Positions 17,388 to 26,314 of a stretch of DNA of 64,000 bases are shown here, piece after piece. Below the pieces are notes generated by a model that had not been told where the DNA came from, searched no databases, and saw only the letters and a program-made list of their open reading frames with translations. Every line of letters starts with the position of its first letter. Position 1 is the first letter of the stretch. Source of the stretch: Actinomycetota bacterium (GTDB lineage: Bacteria > Actinomycetota > Thermoleophilia > RBG-16-64-13); the NCBI GenBank assembly GCA_016278725.1, contig JADQBG010000004.1:21034-85033 (forward strand), in the 5' to 3' direction. Both the position numbers and the translations under genes were made by a program.

Positions 17388-17584
17388 GTGTCTAGCATTG
17401 GGACAGACCCGACCACCTACCCGCCTGAGCTCAAGCGCCGAATCGTGGAGCTTCCCCCCGCGGGCGTTTCATTCCGGAGCTGGCACAAGGGTTCGAGCCC
17501 TCTGACGTCACGATCAAGGAGTGGGTGAAACAGGCTGAGGAGTATGAAGACCTGCGCAACAAGGAGCTGCGAGACCGATTGTAG
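17388..17584 (+). pseudogene. IS3-type transposase OrfA remnant, frameshifted
   Basis: The frame starting GTG 17388 reads TYPPELKRRIVELPPAGVSF, the N-terminus of an IS3-family OrfA helix-turn-helix. Near 17470-17480 the similarity moves to another frame, ELAQGFEPSDVTIKEWVKQA, which ends at TAG 17584. A single indel therefore splits the gene. No OrfB follows, so this is a dead fragment. Confidence 0.65.
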
Positions 17585-17833
17585 ATATTTCTGATATTTG
17601 CTCGAGTCCGGTCGTTCGCCTGTGGATCGATGGCTTCTATCGAAAGGAGAAGCTATCTGATACGGTTATCTATGCGGTCGTTGGACGATGCCCGTCCGAT
17701 GCTCGCTGCTCGACCGAGGGGAAACATGTGCTGCGCTCGCGATCGGGGCTGGTGGGCAGGCGAGGCAGGCTGCGTCACCGGGCTGAGGGGCACCGCCCGG
17801 ACATATCGAGCACTTTGGGGGTCTGATCCACTC

Positions 17834-18973
17834 ATGAGCACCCACACGAACCTTCGCGTCCCACTCCTTCTGCTCCTAGTCTCCTTCGCATTCTTGGTCT
17901 TGCCGGGAGTGGCGTTCGCGGCCCAGCCGCCAGTGGACCTGGGAACCACCGAGAGCTTCGCTATCTTGGCTGGCTCCACCATCACGAACACCGGCTCGAC
18001 CATCATCAGCGGCGATGCGGGCGGGAATGTCGGCCTCTATCCAGGTACGGCCTTCCCGGGGCAGGCGAGTGTTACCTTGAGCGGAGAGGTGCACCTGGCG
18101 GATGCCGTCGCGCAGGTAGCGAAGGACGACCTCGTGACCGCCTACAACGATGCGGCCGGCCGCACGCCGGTGACCACCATCCCGACCGAACTCGGGGGAC
18201 AGACCTTGACGCCGGGCGTCTACGATTCTGCCTCAGGCACCTTCCAAATAACGGGCACTCTTACGCTCGACGCCCAGGGCGATCCTGACGCCGTCTTTGT
18301 GTTCCAGACAGCCTCTACACTTATCACTGCCTCGAACAGCACGGTGAACCTGCTCAACGAGGCCCGCTACTGCCGAATCTTCTGGAAGGTGGGGAGTTCT
18401 GCGACCTTGGGAACAGGCTCTCATTTCGTTGGGCACCTATTCGCGCTCACGTCCATCGCCGCTCAGACCGGAGCAACGGTGCAGGGCCAGTTGTTGGCTC
18501 GAAACGGTGCGGTGACGCTGGACACCAATACCATCACCAACGGTCTCTGCGCCACCGTCGCAACATCGACCACGACCACGCTTGACGGCACGACCTCCAC
18601 CACGCTTGACGGAGGACCTACCACGACGACCCCAGGGGGAACCTCCACCACCCTTGACGGAGGACCTACCACGACGACCCCAGGGGGAACCTCCACCACG
18701 CTGGGCGGCGCGACTTCCACCACGCTGGGCGGCGCGACTTCCACCACGCTGGGGGGTGGAACTACCACGACGTCACTCAGCGGAGGAACTACCACGACGG
18801 GAGCCACGACCACGACCACGGCCCCTTCGGACACCACGACCACCACAGCGCCTGGCAGAGGACAGTTTCCTTTTACCGGCCTGCCGTTGGCTAACGTATT
18901 CTTAGCGGGGGCCGCGTTGGTGTTGACCGGCGTAGCCGGCCGTTGGGTATTCAGCCAAAAGCTGCCCCGATAA
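17834..18973 (+). CDS. Secreted DUF3494 (ice-binding-like) protein with Thr-rich stalk
   Basis: A 379-residue protein. Residues 1-31 are a Sec signal peptide ending VAFAAQP. Residues about 35-235 are a DUF3494 domain (GTTESFAILAGSTITNTGST, later GVYDSASGTFQITGTLTLDA), a beta-solenoid fold known from ice-binding and adhesion proteins. A stalk of about 95 residues consists of TSTTLGG/TTTTPGG repeats and is built from near-identical DNA repeats. The end has FPFTG, a membrane helix and KLPR, which is a sortase-like cell-wall signal with Phe in place of Leu. ATG 17834 is chosen because the signal peptide starts there. A surface role such as adhesion or ice binding is inferred. Confidence 0.82.
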   Translation: MSTHTNLRVPLLLLLVSFAFLVLPGVAFAAQPPVDLGTTESFAILAGSTITNTGSTIISGDAGGNVGLYPGTAFPGQASVTLSGEVHLADAVAQVAKDDLVTAYNDAAGRTPVTTIPTELGGQTLTPGVYDSASGTFQITGTLTLDAQGDPDAVFVFQTASTLITASNSTVNLLNEARYCRIFWKVGSSATLGTGSHFVGHLFALTSIAAQTGATVQGQLLARNGAVTLDTNTITNGLCATVATSTTTTLDGTTSTTLDGGPTTTTPGGTSTTLDGGPTTTTPGGTSTTLGGATSTTLGGATSTTLGGGTTTTSLSGGTTTTGATTTTTAPSDTTTTTAPGRGQFPFTGLPLANVFLAGAALVLTGVAGRWVFSQKLPR

Positions 18974-18993
18974 GACGCAAGTATCGCCGGACT

Positions 18994-19023
18994 CGTTTGG
19001 GGTCGTCATTCGCGGCCCCAACG
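18994..19023 (+). terminator. Weak hairpin after the DUF3494 gene
   Basis: CGTTTGGGG and CCCCAACG pair around an 11- to 13-base loop, 20 bases after the stop codon. No T-run follows, so termination activity is uncertain. Confidence 0.3.
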
Positions 19024-19200
19024 TTTCGGCGAAGAGATCATTGGCCTCATCATCGCTACACCGACCACCGCTACAACTAGCCCGGGAATCTGGGGATGCC
19101 CTCCTTGGTCAAACGTCCGCTGTCGCCTTGCTTAGCTTTGTAGGACTCATGGGTCCACTGGATGACCGCTTGAGGGATTTATGGGTGAGACGAACGTCGC

Positions 19201-19238
19201 GGGAAAATACGGCACACCTTCGAATCCGGTATTTTCCC
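19201..19238. repeat. Perfect 10-bp inverted repeat in an intergenic region
   Basis: GGGAAAATAC at 19201-19210 and GTATTTTCCC at 19229-19238 are exact reverse complements with an 18-base spacer. It lies 167 bases upstream of the PAS kinase gene, in a 430-base gap that otherwise shows no gene. It could be a regulator site or an RNA hairpin. Confidence 0.5.
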
Positions 19239-19404
19239 AAGGGCTGAGCTTATGTTCTCGACTCTGCGCTTCCTCCACCTTCCGACTTTAAAGCCCCACC
19301 TTTTCTGCCGATGTGTGACGCAGTAGTCTGTTCTGTGCGCCCATGCTGGCCCGGTCTTGGCGAAATCAATCGTGCACAGCGGGTAGCAGGTACGAGGTGC
19401 GAAG

Positions 19405-20868
19405 TTGGCTCTAGCGGATAAGACAGGGAACAGTGCCCCGGAGGCCACCTCAGAAAGTGCGATTCTGTCATTGCTACCCCTCGGGGTACTCACGTACTCA
19501 GTCGAGGGTGAATGCAGATCTACCAACGAGGCGGCCGCTAACCTTCTTGGCAGACCCCGCGAGCGCCTCTTCAGGGAGAACTTCCGAGAGATCCCTGTCT
19601 GGAAGAACTCTGGCCTTCTAGAACTGGCCGAAGAAACCATGAGGACTGGTCGCCCGCGTCGCTTGGATATGCCTTGTATCCCCGACTCCGGTGTCAGCCG
19701 GTGGCTGGACTTCACGCTCACTCGGGTGAATATGGATGGAGAGGCGAATCTACTCGTGATCATCGAAAATGTCACCGACCACAAGCGCGCCGAGGAACTG
19801 CTGCGGGCTAGCGAGCGGCGCTACCGCTGTCTCTTCGACGCGGCCGGCGAGGGCATCATAGTGCACGACTTGGAAGGTCTAATCCTGGAGGCCAATGCTG
19901 CGATCATCAAGCGGTTGGGCGGCTCAAGGGACGACCTAGTTGGCATGAACGTCATGGAAATCTGTGGCTCAGAGGCGTCAGCTTCTTGGTCCGAGCACAT
20001 GGTGCGGGTCCGCCGGCAGGGTCACGCTGTGTTCGAGATGACCCATCGATGCCTTGATGGTACTGCGATGCCCGTGGTAGTGAGCAGCCATTTGATAGAG
20101 GACGTGAGTGGTGAGGTTGTACTCAGCATTTCGCGTGACTTCACCGAGCACAGGCGAGCGGAAAAGGCTCTATTGGATGCTGTGGAGGAGCTTCAGCGTT
20201 CCAATTGGGATCTTGAGCAATTCGCTCGTGTAGTTTCCCACGACTTGCAAGAACCGCTACGCATGGTCGAGAGCTATACGCAGCTTCTCGCGCAGCGCTA
20301 CGAGAACCAACTAGACGACAAGGCCCAGAAGTACATCCATTACGCCGTGGACGGGGCCGCGCGCATGCAGCGGCTCATCAACGATCTGTTGACCTACTCT
20401 CGTGTCGCCACGCAAGGTCAAGTACCCGAGGCGGTCGACTCGGGTTCGGTGCTAGACGAGGCCCTGCGGAACCTCTCGGCGGTCATCGACGAGAGCGGAG
20501 CCACAGTCACCAACGGCCAGCTGCCCCAGGTGCGCGCCGACGCCACCCAGCTCCTGCAGGTGTTTCAGAACATGATCGCTAACGCCATCAAGTTTCGCGG
20601 TAAGGACTCTCCGGAGGTGTACGTGGTGGCTCGTGAGGAGGACGGCGAGTGGCTCTTCTCGGTGAAGGATAACGGCATCGGCATCGACGCTCAGTATGCC
20701 GACCGGGTGTTCACGATCTTCCAGCGACTGCACACCAGGGACGAGTACCCGGGCACGGGCGTCGGTCTCGCCGTGTGCAAACGCATCGTGGAGCGCCATG
20801 GCGGCAGGATCTGGTTCGAGTCCGAAATCGGCAAGGGTACGACCTTCTTCTTTACGCTCCCGAGATGA
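19405..20868 (+). CDS. PAS-domain sensor histidine kinase
   Basis: A 487-residue soluble kinase. Two PAS domains fill about 20-125 and 135-250. A HisKA dimerisation helix has the phospho-accepting His in VVSHDLQEPLRMVESYTQLL near 280, and the ATPase domain shows ANAIKF (N box), DNGIGID (G1) and GTGVGLAVCKRIVERHGG (G2). No membrane segment is seen, so it senses a cytoplasmic cue. The bacteriophytochrome-like HisKA form (SHDLQEPLR) usually pairs with a small Rcp1-type receiver, and such a receiver follows 15 bases later. The TTG at 19405 is the only start that keeps the N-terminal sequence; its binding site is weak. Confidence 0.9.
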   Translation: MALADKTGNSAPEATSESAILSLLPLGVLTYSVEGECRSTNEAAANLLGRPRERLFRENFREIPVWKNSGLLELAEETMRTGRPRRLDMPCIPDSGVSRWLDFTLTRVNMDGEANLLVIIENVTDHKRAEELLRASERRYRCLFDAAGEGIIVHDLEGLILEANAAIIKRLGGSRDDLVGMNVMEICGSEASASWSEHMVRVRRQGHAVFEMTHRCLDGTAMPVVVSSHLIEDVSGEVVLSISRDFTEHRRAEKALLDAVEELQRSNWDLEQFARVVSHDLQEPLRMVESYTQLLAQRYENQLDDKAQKYIHYAVDGAARMQRLINDLLTYSRVATQGQVPEAVDSGSVLDEALRNLSAVIDESGATVTNGQLPQVRADATQLLQVFQNMIANAIKFRGKDSPEVYVVAREEDGEWLFSVKDNGIGIDAQYADRVFTIFQRLHTRDEYPGTGVGLAVCKRIVERHGGRIWFESEIGKGTTFFFTLPR

Positions 20869-20883
20869 AAGGAAACCGCCTTC

Positions 20884-21342
20884 TTGACTGAGCCGCAGCT
20901 GGTCAAGCCCGTCGACATCCTCTTGGTGGAAGACAGCCCGAGCGAGGCCGAGCTAGTGCACGAAGCACTGGCGAGTGACAAACTCAACAAGCGGCTGCAT
21001 GTGGTCGGTGATGGCGAGAAGGCCATGGCCTTTCTGCGCCGGCAAGGCTGCTATAAAGAGGCGCCGCGGCCGGAGCTCATCTTGCTCGATCTCAACCTGC
21101 CCTGCAAGGACGGACATGAAGTGCTGGCCGAAGTCAAGACCGACAAGGTCCTACGGCGCATACCGGTGGTCGTTCTTACGAGCTCTCAGGACCAGGGAGA
21201 CGTCCTACGAACCTACAGCCTGCATGGGAATTGCTACGTCATCAAACCGCCAGACCTGGATAACTTCTTCCACGTGGTCAGGTCCATAGCGGATTTTTGG
21301 CTAAGCATCGTAGCGCTGCCAAGTGATGAGATGTTGAGATGA
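20884..21342 (+). CDS. Single-domain response regulator (Rcp1-like receiver)
   Basis: A 152-residue CheY-like receiver: acidic pocket VEDSPSEAE, phosphorylated Asp in [11 protein letters not shown], Thr/Ser switch in VVLTSS, and Lys in YVIKPPDL. The longer beta4-alpha4 region and HDEAL-type helix are as in Rcp1-type receivers. It lies between the PAS kinase and the HD-GYP protein and overlaps the latter's start, so it probably takes phosphate from the kinase. It has no output domain. Confidence 0.9.
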   Translation: MTEPQLVKPVDILLVEDSPSEAELVHEALASDKLNKRLHVVGDGEKAMAFLRRQGCYKEAPRPELILLDLNLPCKDGHEVLAEVKTDKVLRRIPVVVLTSSQDQGDVLRTYSLHGNCYVIKPPDLDNFFHVVRSIADFWLSIVALPSDEMLR

Positions 21343-23093
21343 GCGACCGCATCAGTGTGCTTATGGTTGAGGACAACCCGGGTGACGCCGACCTGGTCAT
21401 TGAGCGATTGCCCAAGGATGGGCCCACTGGATTCGAGCTTTCCTGTGTGCCGCGGCTCGCAATGGCGTTTGAACGCCTCACAGCAGACCGCCCAGACATT
21501 CTTCTAGTGGATCTCGGCCTGCCTGACAGCACGGGGCTCGACACGGTTCGGGCCGTGCGGAATGCGGCTCCCCACCTTCCCCTTGTTGTCATCACCGGAA
21601 ACGGCGATGAGGAGATGGGGATGGCGGCTATGAAGGAGGGCGCCCAGGATTATGTGGTCAAAGGGACGGCCTCCGACGCCCTGCTGCCGCGCGTTCTACG
21701 CTATGCGGTGGAGCGCAATCAGAACGCAAGGAAACTGCGAGAGAGCGAGCAGCGCGAACTCGAGGTCCTAGAACACGGTGGCGTCGGCGTGACTTATTGG
21801 GATCTCGACGGCCGCCTACTGCTAATGAACCGGCGAGCGATGCGTGATCTCAGAGGCAGCAATCTGCGGGAGTTCTTGGGCAAGTCCCTCGCCGAGATCT
21901 TCGGCGATGAGGTTGGGCGTCAGTATCTGGAGCGCATTCGCGAGGCGGCAGTCTCGCCGACGCCGCTCGAATTCGAAATCCACGCGGACATGCCCATCGG
22001 CCCGCGCTGGTACTCATCGGTCTTTACCCGTTCGCTAGACGATGCGGGCAAGGTGGTCGGCGTCCACGCCTACGCCTACGACATCACTGAGCGCAAGCTG
22101 ATGGAAAAGTCTCTTCGTCTAACCAAGTTCTCGGTGGACATGGCCGAGGATTGCGTTTATTGGTTGGATCTCGAAGGTCGATTTGGAGACGTCAGCGACT
22201 CCCTTTGTCAACGCTTGGGTTATGCACGTGAGGACCTGCTCAGCATGACCATTTTTGACATCGACCCGAACTTGACACGAAAAGACTATGCATGCTACTG
22301 GTACGAAAGTAAGTATCGGGGCTCATTCACCTTCGAGTCAGAGCATCTGACCAAGAACGGTGTGACCATCCCGGTAGAGAGTACGATTAACTACCTCGAG
22401 TTCGATGGCCAAGAGTTTGGCTGCGCCTTTACCCGCGATATCACTCAGCGCCAGCTAGCAGCCGAGGAAATAAAGGAGAGCTCCGCCCGTCTCGTGCGCC
22501 TGGTGCAGGGGACGGTTCAGGCTCTTAGCTCCCTGGCGGAGCAGCGTGATCCGTACACAGCCGGCCATCAACAGAGGGTGGCCTCGCTGTGCTGCGCCGT
22601 CGGTGCACAAATGGGTTTCGCTCCTGAAGATCTAGAGGGTTTGCGTACCGCGGCCCTGCTGCACGACATCGGTAAGGTGGCAGTGCCCATCGAAATTCTG
22701 AGTAAGCCGGGAGCGCTTAGCCCCCACGAGATGGAAATAGTCAGGACTCATCCCGAGGTCGGGTACCAAATCCTAAAAGACATAGATTTTCCCTGGCCGG
22801 TCGCGCAGATCACTCGGCAGCATCACGAGCGTATGGACGGTTCCGGCTATCCCTATGGCACAGCTGGGGAGAACATCCTGCTCGAGGCCCGGATCCTTGC
22901 CGTGGTGGACGTCGTGGAGGCCATATCCTCTCATCGCCCCTACCGAGCCGCTCTGGGATTGGATACGGCTCTTGCCGAAGTCTCGGCGCAGCGCGGTTTG
23001 TTTGACCGCCGGGTCGTAGAGGCCTGCTTTAAGGTGTTTGAATCCAGCTTCACTTTTGAGGGCGGCTGGCTGAGCGTGGCACCGAGTCGCTGA
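21339..23093 (+). CDS. Receiver-PAS-PAS-HD-GYP phosphodiesterase
   Basis: A 584-residue protein starting at ATG 21339, four bases inside the preceding gene. Order: receiver (1-125, phospho-Asp in [13 protein letters not shown]), PAS (about 145-255), PAS (about 265-380), HD-GYP (about 390-575). The HD-GYP domain has [16 protein letters not shown] and the downstream [13 protein letters not shown], all metal- and substrate-binding positions of c-di-GMP phosphodiesterases. Phosphorylation of the receiver by the PAS kinase would tune c-di-GMP breakdown, opposing the cyclase at 15025-15837. Confidence 0.92.
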   Translation: MSDRISVLMVEDNPGDADLVIERLPKDGPTGFELSCVPRLAMAFERLTADRPDILLVDLGLPDSTGLDTVRAVRNAAPHLPLVVITGNGDEEMGMAAMKEGAQDYVVKGTASDALLPRVLRYAVERNQNARKLRESEQRELEVLEHGGVGVTYWDLDGRLLLMNRRAMRDLRGSNLREFLGKSLAEIFGDEVGRQYLERIREAAVSPTPLEFEIHADMPIGPRWYSSVFTRSLDDAGKVVGVHAYAYDITERKLMEKSLRLTKFSVDMAEDCVYWLDLEGRFGDVSDSLCQRLGYAREDLLSMTIFDIDPNLTRKDYACYWYESKYRGSFTFESEHLTKNGVTIPVESTINYLEFDGQEFGCAFTRDITQRQLAAEEIKESSARLVRLVQGTVQALSSLAEQRDPYTAGHQQRVASLCCAVGAQMGFAPEDLEGLRTAALLHDIGKVAVPIEILSKPGALSPHEMEIVRTHPEVGYQILKDIDFPWPVAQITRQHHERMDGSGYPYGTAGENILLEARILAVVDVVEAISSHRPYRAALGLDTALAEVSAQRGLFDRRVVEACFKVFESSFTFEGGWLSVAPSR

Positions 23094-23184
23094 TGCAGCA
23101 GTGAAGTGAGCTCGGGAAGTCGACCGGCTGGCCGCTTACTCCGCCCTCTGGCAAATCAGGTACCCGGCTTTCTTGGCGTGTTCC

Positions 23185-23890
23185 TAAACTCATGGGTCGC
23201 GATGTCCGGGCAGAGCCACCGGCCCGGTAGACGGTAAACACATGTCCCGAGTCCCGCCCGTGGCTGCCGGCCTGAGCTCGTTCTGCGGCCTGGCGGATGC
23301 GATGACCCTCAAGCGCCTGGACCTCTAGGCGGGGAAGCGCGATGCGCCGGCGGCTCGTCTAGCTTTTGGGTTCATCCAGCTCAAGGCCCTTGCCCGGGGA
23401 GCGGTGAAGACCCCGGCGCACCTGGAGCGTCCGGGCTTCTAGGTCGACGTCGTCCCAGCGGAGGCCGAGGACCTCGCTCCTCCTGAGGACGGTGGCGAGG
23501 GAGAGGATGTATAGGGTTTCCAGCCGGCCGCCCTTCACTTGCTTGAGCAGTGTGGCCGCCTGTTTTGAGGTGAGGGCCTCTACCCGCTGGTGCTCCTGGC
23601 GAGGGATGCGGGCAAGCGCTGCTACTATCCTTTCTACCTCCCCCCAGCGGACGGCGTCGTTAAGCGCGTTAAGAAGGATGTCCTTTGAGAGACTTCACCG
23701 ACTGAGGCGCCATGGGGCCTTTGCGCTCATCGAGCAGGTTCTGTACGTCCTCCACCCGCCGCAGCTCGACAAGGCGCTTCTTGCCGAGGGTGGGGTAGAC
23801 GTGGCGCTCGAGATACCCCTTGTAGCCGTGGTGGGTGCGGGCGCGGAAGTGGACCTCCTTCCAGAGTCAGGTGAGCTGACCAGGCCTGAT
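23185..23890 (-). pseudogene. Decayed tyrosine integrase
   Basis: Read on the minus strand, the pieces of a phage-type integrase occur in order but in different frames: an N-terminal arm-type segment (YLERHVYPTLGKKRLVELRR, about 23830), a frame change near 23690, then NALNDAVRWGEVERIVAAL, the catalytic-domain entrance LATVLRRSEVLGLRWDDVDL near 23480, and after another break ALEGHRIRQAAERAQAG and GHVFTV near 23270. The final HxxR and Tyr parts are absent. It sits next to the tRNA-derived repeat at 24045, the expected place for an island integrase beside its attachment site. Confidence 0.75.
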
Positions 23891-24044
23891 AGCAGCCAAC
23901 ATTTTGCCAACGGCGGGCGTGACCGGGTTTGTACTTCGCTAACCCCTATTGCCACCGAGACAAGCCGCTGTGCAGCCCTTTCTGCCCTTACCTGGCTCGC
24001 CATGACCTTGGCCGTACTGCCCGGGTCATTTCTGAAAATCATGG

Positions 24045-24117
24045 TGTCCCCGGTTCAAGTCCGGGTCCCGCCACCTAAGAAAAGCCCCGCATAAGCGGGG
24101 TTTTGTGCTCTGAAGCC
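24045..24117 (+). repeat. tRNA 3'-end fragment with attached terminator (copy A)
   Basis: TGTCCCCGGTTCAAGTCCGG followed by GTCCCGCCACC has the T-stem, T-loop and acceptor 3' strand of a tRNA, but no 5' half exists upstream, so it is only a tail. A hairpin and the sequence GTGCTCTGAAGCC follow. The same block recurs at 33549 and, more diverged, at 45005. Site-specific integrases use tRNA 3' ends, so this is a probable attachment-site remnant beside the decayed integrase. Confidence 0.7.
24084..24104 (+). terminator. Rho-independent terminator
   Basis: GCCCCGC and GCGGGG pair around ATA(A), followed directly by TTTT and preceded by AAAA. It is a strong small hairpin, directly behind the tRNA-like tail, as behind a genuine tRNA gene. 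Confidence 0.75.
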
Positions 24118-24247
24118 GTATATGCCCTCCCTTCCCCGCCTCTTGTGTGCCGATCAGTTTCGTTTGGAAGTGTCCTGTTTTCGAGGGTCCTCGAGTACGG
24201 TAGTATTTATGAGGTCGGTGCCCGCGATGGGCATTAGGGAGAGCAGA

Positions 24248-24514
24248 ATGAGCGAGAGCGTACACCTTTCGGCAGACGTTTCGAAAATGCTGGAAGGTTA
24301 TTCAAAGAAGACAGGCATCAAGGAGTCCGAGTTGGCTGAGGAGGCGATTCGGATTTACGTAATGGCGCGTGAAGCCGAGATCCCGGCCTCCGTGGTCATC
24401 CCCCCGGTAGCTGTCCTCACGGCGTCTTCTGCTGAGAAGGTCATGGAGCGATTGAGCCGTCCTGCCAAGCCCTCCCGCGCCCTGCAAGAGGTCTTGAAGG
24501 CTTGTGAGGATTAG
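24248..24514 (+). CDS. Ribbon-helix-helix-type antitoxin
   Basis: An 88-residue protein from ATG 24248. The first 45 residues (VHLSADVSKMLEGYSKKTGI, then ESELAEEAIRIYV) have the strand-helix-helix pattern of CopG/DUF1778-like DNA-binding antitoxins. The C-terminal part, RPAKPSRALQEVLKACED, is the likely toxin-binding tail. Its end overlaps the start of a GNAT acetyltransferase, the layout of RHH-GNAT toxin-antitoxin operons such as AtaRT and TacAT. Confidence 0.75.
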   Translation: MSESVHLSADVSKMLEGYSKKTGIKESELAEEAIRIYVMAREAEIPASVVIPPVAVLTASSAEKVMERLSRPAKPSRALQEVLKACED

Positions 24515-25025
24515 AAAACTCGAGGAAGACGACAACCTCGAGTCCTTTTCCTGTGGGGTGCCCGAATACGACAATTTCCTTCGGCGGTATGCTTACGCCA
24601 ATCAGGATAGTTTCTACGTCGGCGTTACCTACGTCGCCGATGACGACGGGGAGATAGTCGGCTACTTTACGATAGCTGGCGGCCATCTTCGGTTCGACGA
24701 ATTACCCGCCGATTTATGGGCCGACCGACCGCGCTATCCCGCACCAATAATGCGCTTGGCTCGTCTCGCAGTCGATACCCGACACTGCGGACAAGGTATA
24801 GGCAAGGCCCTGGTTGGCTACGCTTTGCGTTTGGCTCTTCGGCAGAGAGATCTATTAGGCTGTATCGGAGTGCTAGTTGACGCCCTTCCCGAGAGAGCGA
24901 GCTTTTACGAGGGGTTGGAATTCATGAATGTTGATCTCCTCCTCGGGCGGACGCGCGAACCGGCCCATACGGTAACTATGTTCCTCCCCATCGAAGAGAT
25001 TGCACTTAACGAGTCCCTTCTCTAG
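24504..25025 (+). CDS. GNAT-family acetyltransferase toxin (TacT/AtaT-like)
   Basis: A 173-residue GNAT protein starting at GTG 24504, inside the antitoxin gene. It opens with IRKLEEDDNLESFSCGVPEY as in this toxin group, has the acetyl-CoA-binding loop RHCGQGIGKALVGYAL (the R/Q-x-x-G-x-G/A motif) near residues 90-105, and the conserved late tyrosine in ERASFYEGLEF. Such toxins acetylate the amino acid on charged tRNAs and stop translation. A complete fold and catalytic Tyr suggest it is functional. Confidence 0.85.
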   Translation: MRIRKLEEDDNLESFSCGVPEYDNFLRRYAYANQDSFYVGVTYVADDDGEIVGYFTIAGGHLRFDELPADLWADRPRYPAPIMRLARLAVDTRHCGQGIGKALVGYALRLALRQRDLLGCIGVLVDALPERASFYEGLEFMNVDLLLGRTREPAHTVTMFLPIEEIALNESLL

Positions 25026-25221
25026 CGCGGGTCGTCGGAAACGCTCTGAGGGGCGGCTCAAGAGTCCGAATTCTCGAATTTGTTCCCGCCCGGCGCCAAG
25101 ATCTATCCCGCAGGGGCAAGGCCATCGCGGCGCCCGTCGAATCCCGTGCGGGTGGCTATTGAGAGAAGTGGCCGGGTTCGTCTGAACAGCTCCATGCGTT
25201 TCATAGGTGATGACCCGCTCC

Positions 25222-25782
25222 TCAGGCAGCCGTTCGTTCCATCCGTAGTGTAGACCGGTAGACCTCATCAGGGGTCCGGTCTTCAAGGCCTTGGTGCCGG
25301 CGCCGCATGTTGTAGAAGTCGAAGTGGGTGTTCGAGACTCGGAAGGCGAGCACCCGTCGGCTGGCCCAGTCCATGATCGCCGTGAGGTAGCAGAAGCCTC
25401 TCGCCATCGGCAGATACGTGATGTCGGCCGCCCACACCTGCCCGGCGCGGGTGATCTCCATCCCTCGCAGAAGGTAGGGGTAGACCGTGTGGCCGGGGGC
25501 AGGCTTGGAGAGCCGACGTTTGGGATAGAGCGCCTCCATCCCCATCTTGCGCATGAGGGTGGCGACGTGCTGCCGGCCCACGGCAAAGCCCCGATCAAGG
25601 AGTTCGCCCCGGATCCGTCTGATCCCGTAGAACGGCAGCTTCATGTGGATGTCGTCCATGGCGGCCATCAGGGCTAGATCCCTCTCGCTCGGTCCGACCG
25701 GCTCGTAGTAGACACTTCCGCGGGATATACCGAGAAGCTCAGCCTGTGTCTTCACCGGCAGGAGATGGGTCCGGTCGATCAT
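25222..25782 (-). pseudogene. IS3 transposase OrfB with in-frame deletion of the DDE core
   Basis: A continuous frame of 186 residues. It starts normally: HTH_21-like segment LPFYGIRRIRGELLDRGFAV, then the first catalytic Asp strand VWAADITYLPM and WASRRVLAFRVSNT. It then jumps directly to FDFYNMRRRHQGLEDRTPDE, the C-terminal end of the integrase core. The roughly 80 residues that carry the second Asp and the Glu are missing, yet the frame is kept. It cannot catalyse transposition. The ATG overlaps the OrfA stop. Confidence 0.85.
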
Positions 25783-26084
25783 CGCTTTGCGCTCGTGCCG
25801 CTCATGCGACCGAGCGCACCGGACAAAAAATCGTTCTCCATGGTCAGCTCGCCGATCTTGGCGTGCAGCTCGGCGATGCAGGGTCCTCCCTCCTGGTCCT
25901 GCTCACTCTCTCCGAAGACGGCGGCAGCACCCTCCAGGAGCTGGCGCTTCCACTTGGTGATCTGATTGGGATGCACGTCAAACCGCTCGGCGATGGTGAT
26001 GAGGGGCTCCTCGCCCTTGATGGCCTCCAGGGCCACCTTGGCCCTGAACACCGGTGAGTGATTGCGTCTCGGTCTTCTGGGCAT
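25779..26084 (-). CDS. IS3 transposase OrfA
   Basis: A 101-residue helix-turn-helix protein from ATG 26084 (PRRPRRNHSPVFRAKVALEA, then ITIAERFDVHPNQITKWKRQ) with a C-terminal leucine-zipper stretch (IAELHAKIGELTMENDFL). In IS3 elements OrfA binds the ends and is joined to OrfB by programmed frameshifting. It appears intact although its partner is deleted. Confidence 0.88.
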   Translation of the reverse strand: MPRRPRRNHSPVFRAKVALEAIKGEEPLITIAERFDVHPNQITKWKRQLLEGAAAVFGESEQDQEGGPCIAELHAKIGELTMENDFLSGALGRMSGTSAKR

Positions 26085-26314
26085 TGTGCATGCTCCTCCG
26101 TGGTCGTGTACAGGGAGCAGTATCACCTATCGGGCTGTCCAGTTTCGCCCGGCCACTTCTGTCTGGCGGAGCTGGACCTCTCGGGTGAGCGGATGGGTGA
26201 CGAGGATGCTCACCCCTCGGCCCAGAAGGAATACCAGCGAGACCTGGCCGAAGAGCGGGAGAAGTAGCCGACAGCACTCCTGCCGGCCCTGACCTCCTCC
26301 TCGGTGGGCCGCGT

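Larger units (their letters stand above)
25164..26160 (-). mobile_element. IS3-family element, internally deleted
   Basis: The element is bounded by imperfect inverted repeats of about 27 bases: AGAAGTGGCCGGGTTCGTCT at 25164 and its near complement ending at 26160 (AGAAGTGGCCGGGCGAAACT read inward), both continuing to TG(A/G)ACAGC. It encodes overlapping OrfA and OrfB on the minus strand. Its length, about 1.0 kb, is short for IS3 (1.2-1.5 kb) because OrfB lacks its catalytic middle. No clear target duplication is visible. Confidence 0.8.

Noticed and set aside
18580..18860. Direct repeats as a possible CRISPR array
   Set aside because: Repeats are in-frame Thr/Gly codons of one protein, with no unique spacers and no cas genes.
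24026..24265. Minus-strand small protein across the tRNA tail
   Set aside because: The peptide is the usual spurious translation of a tRNA 3' end and its terminator.
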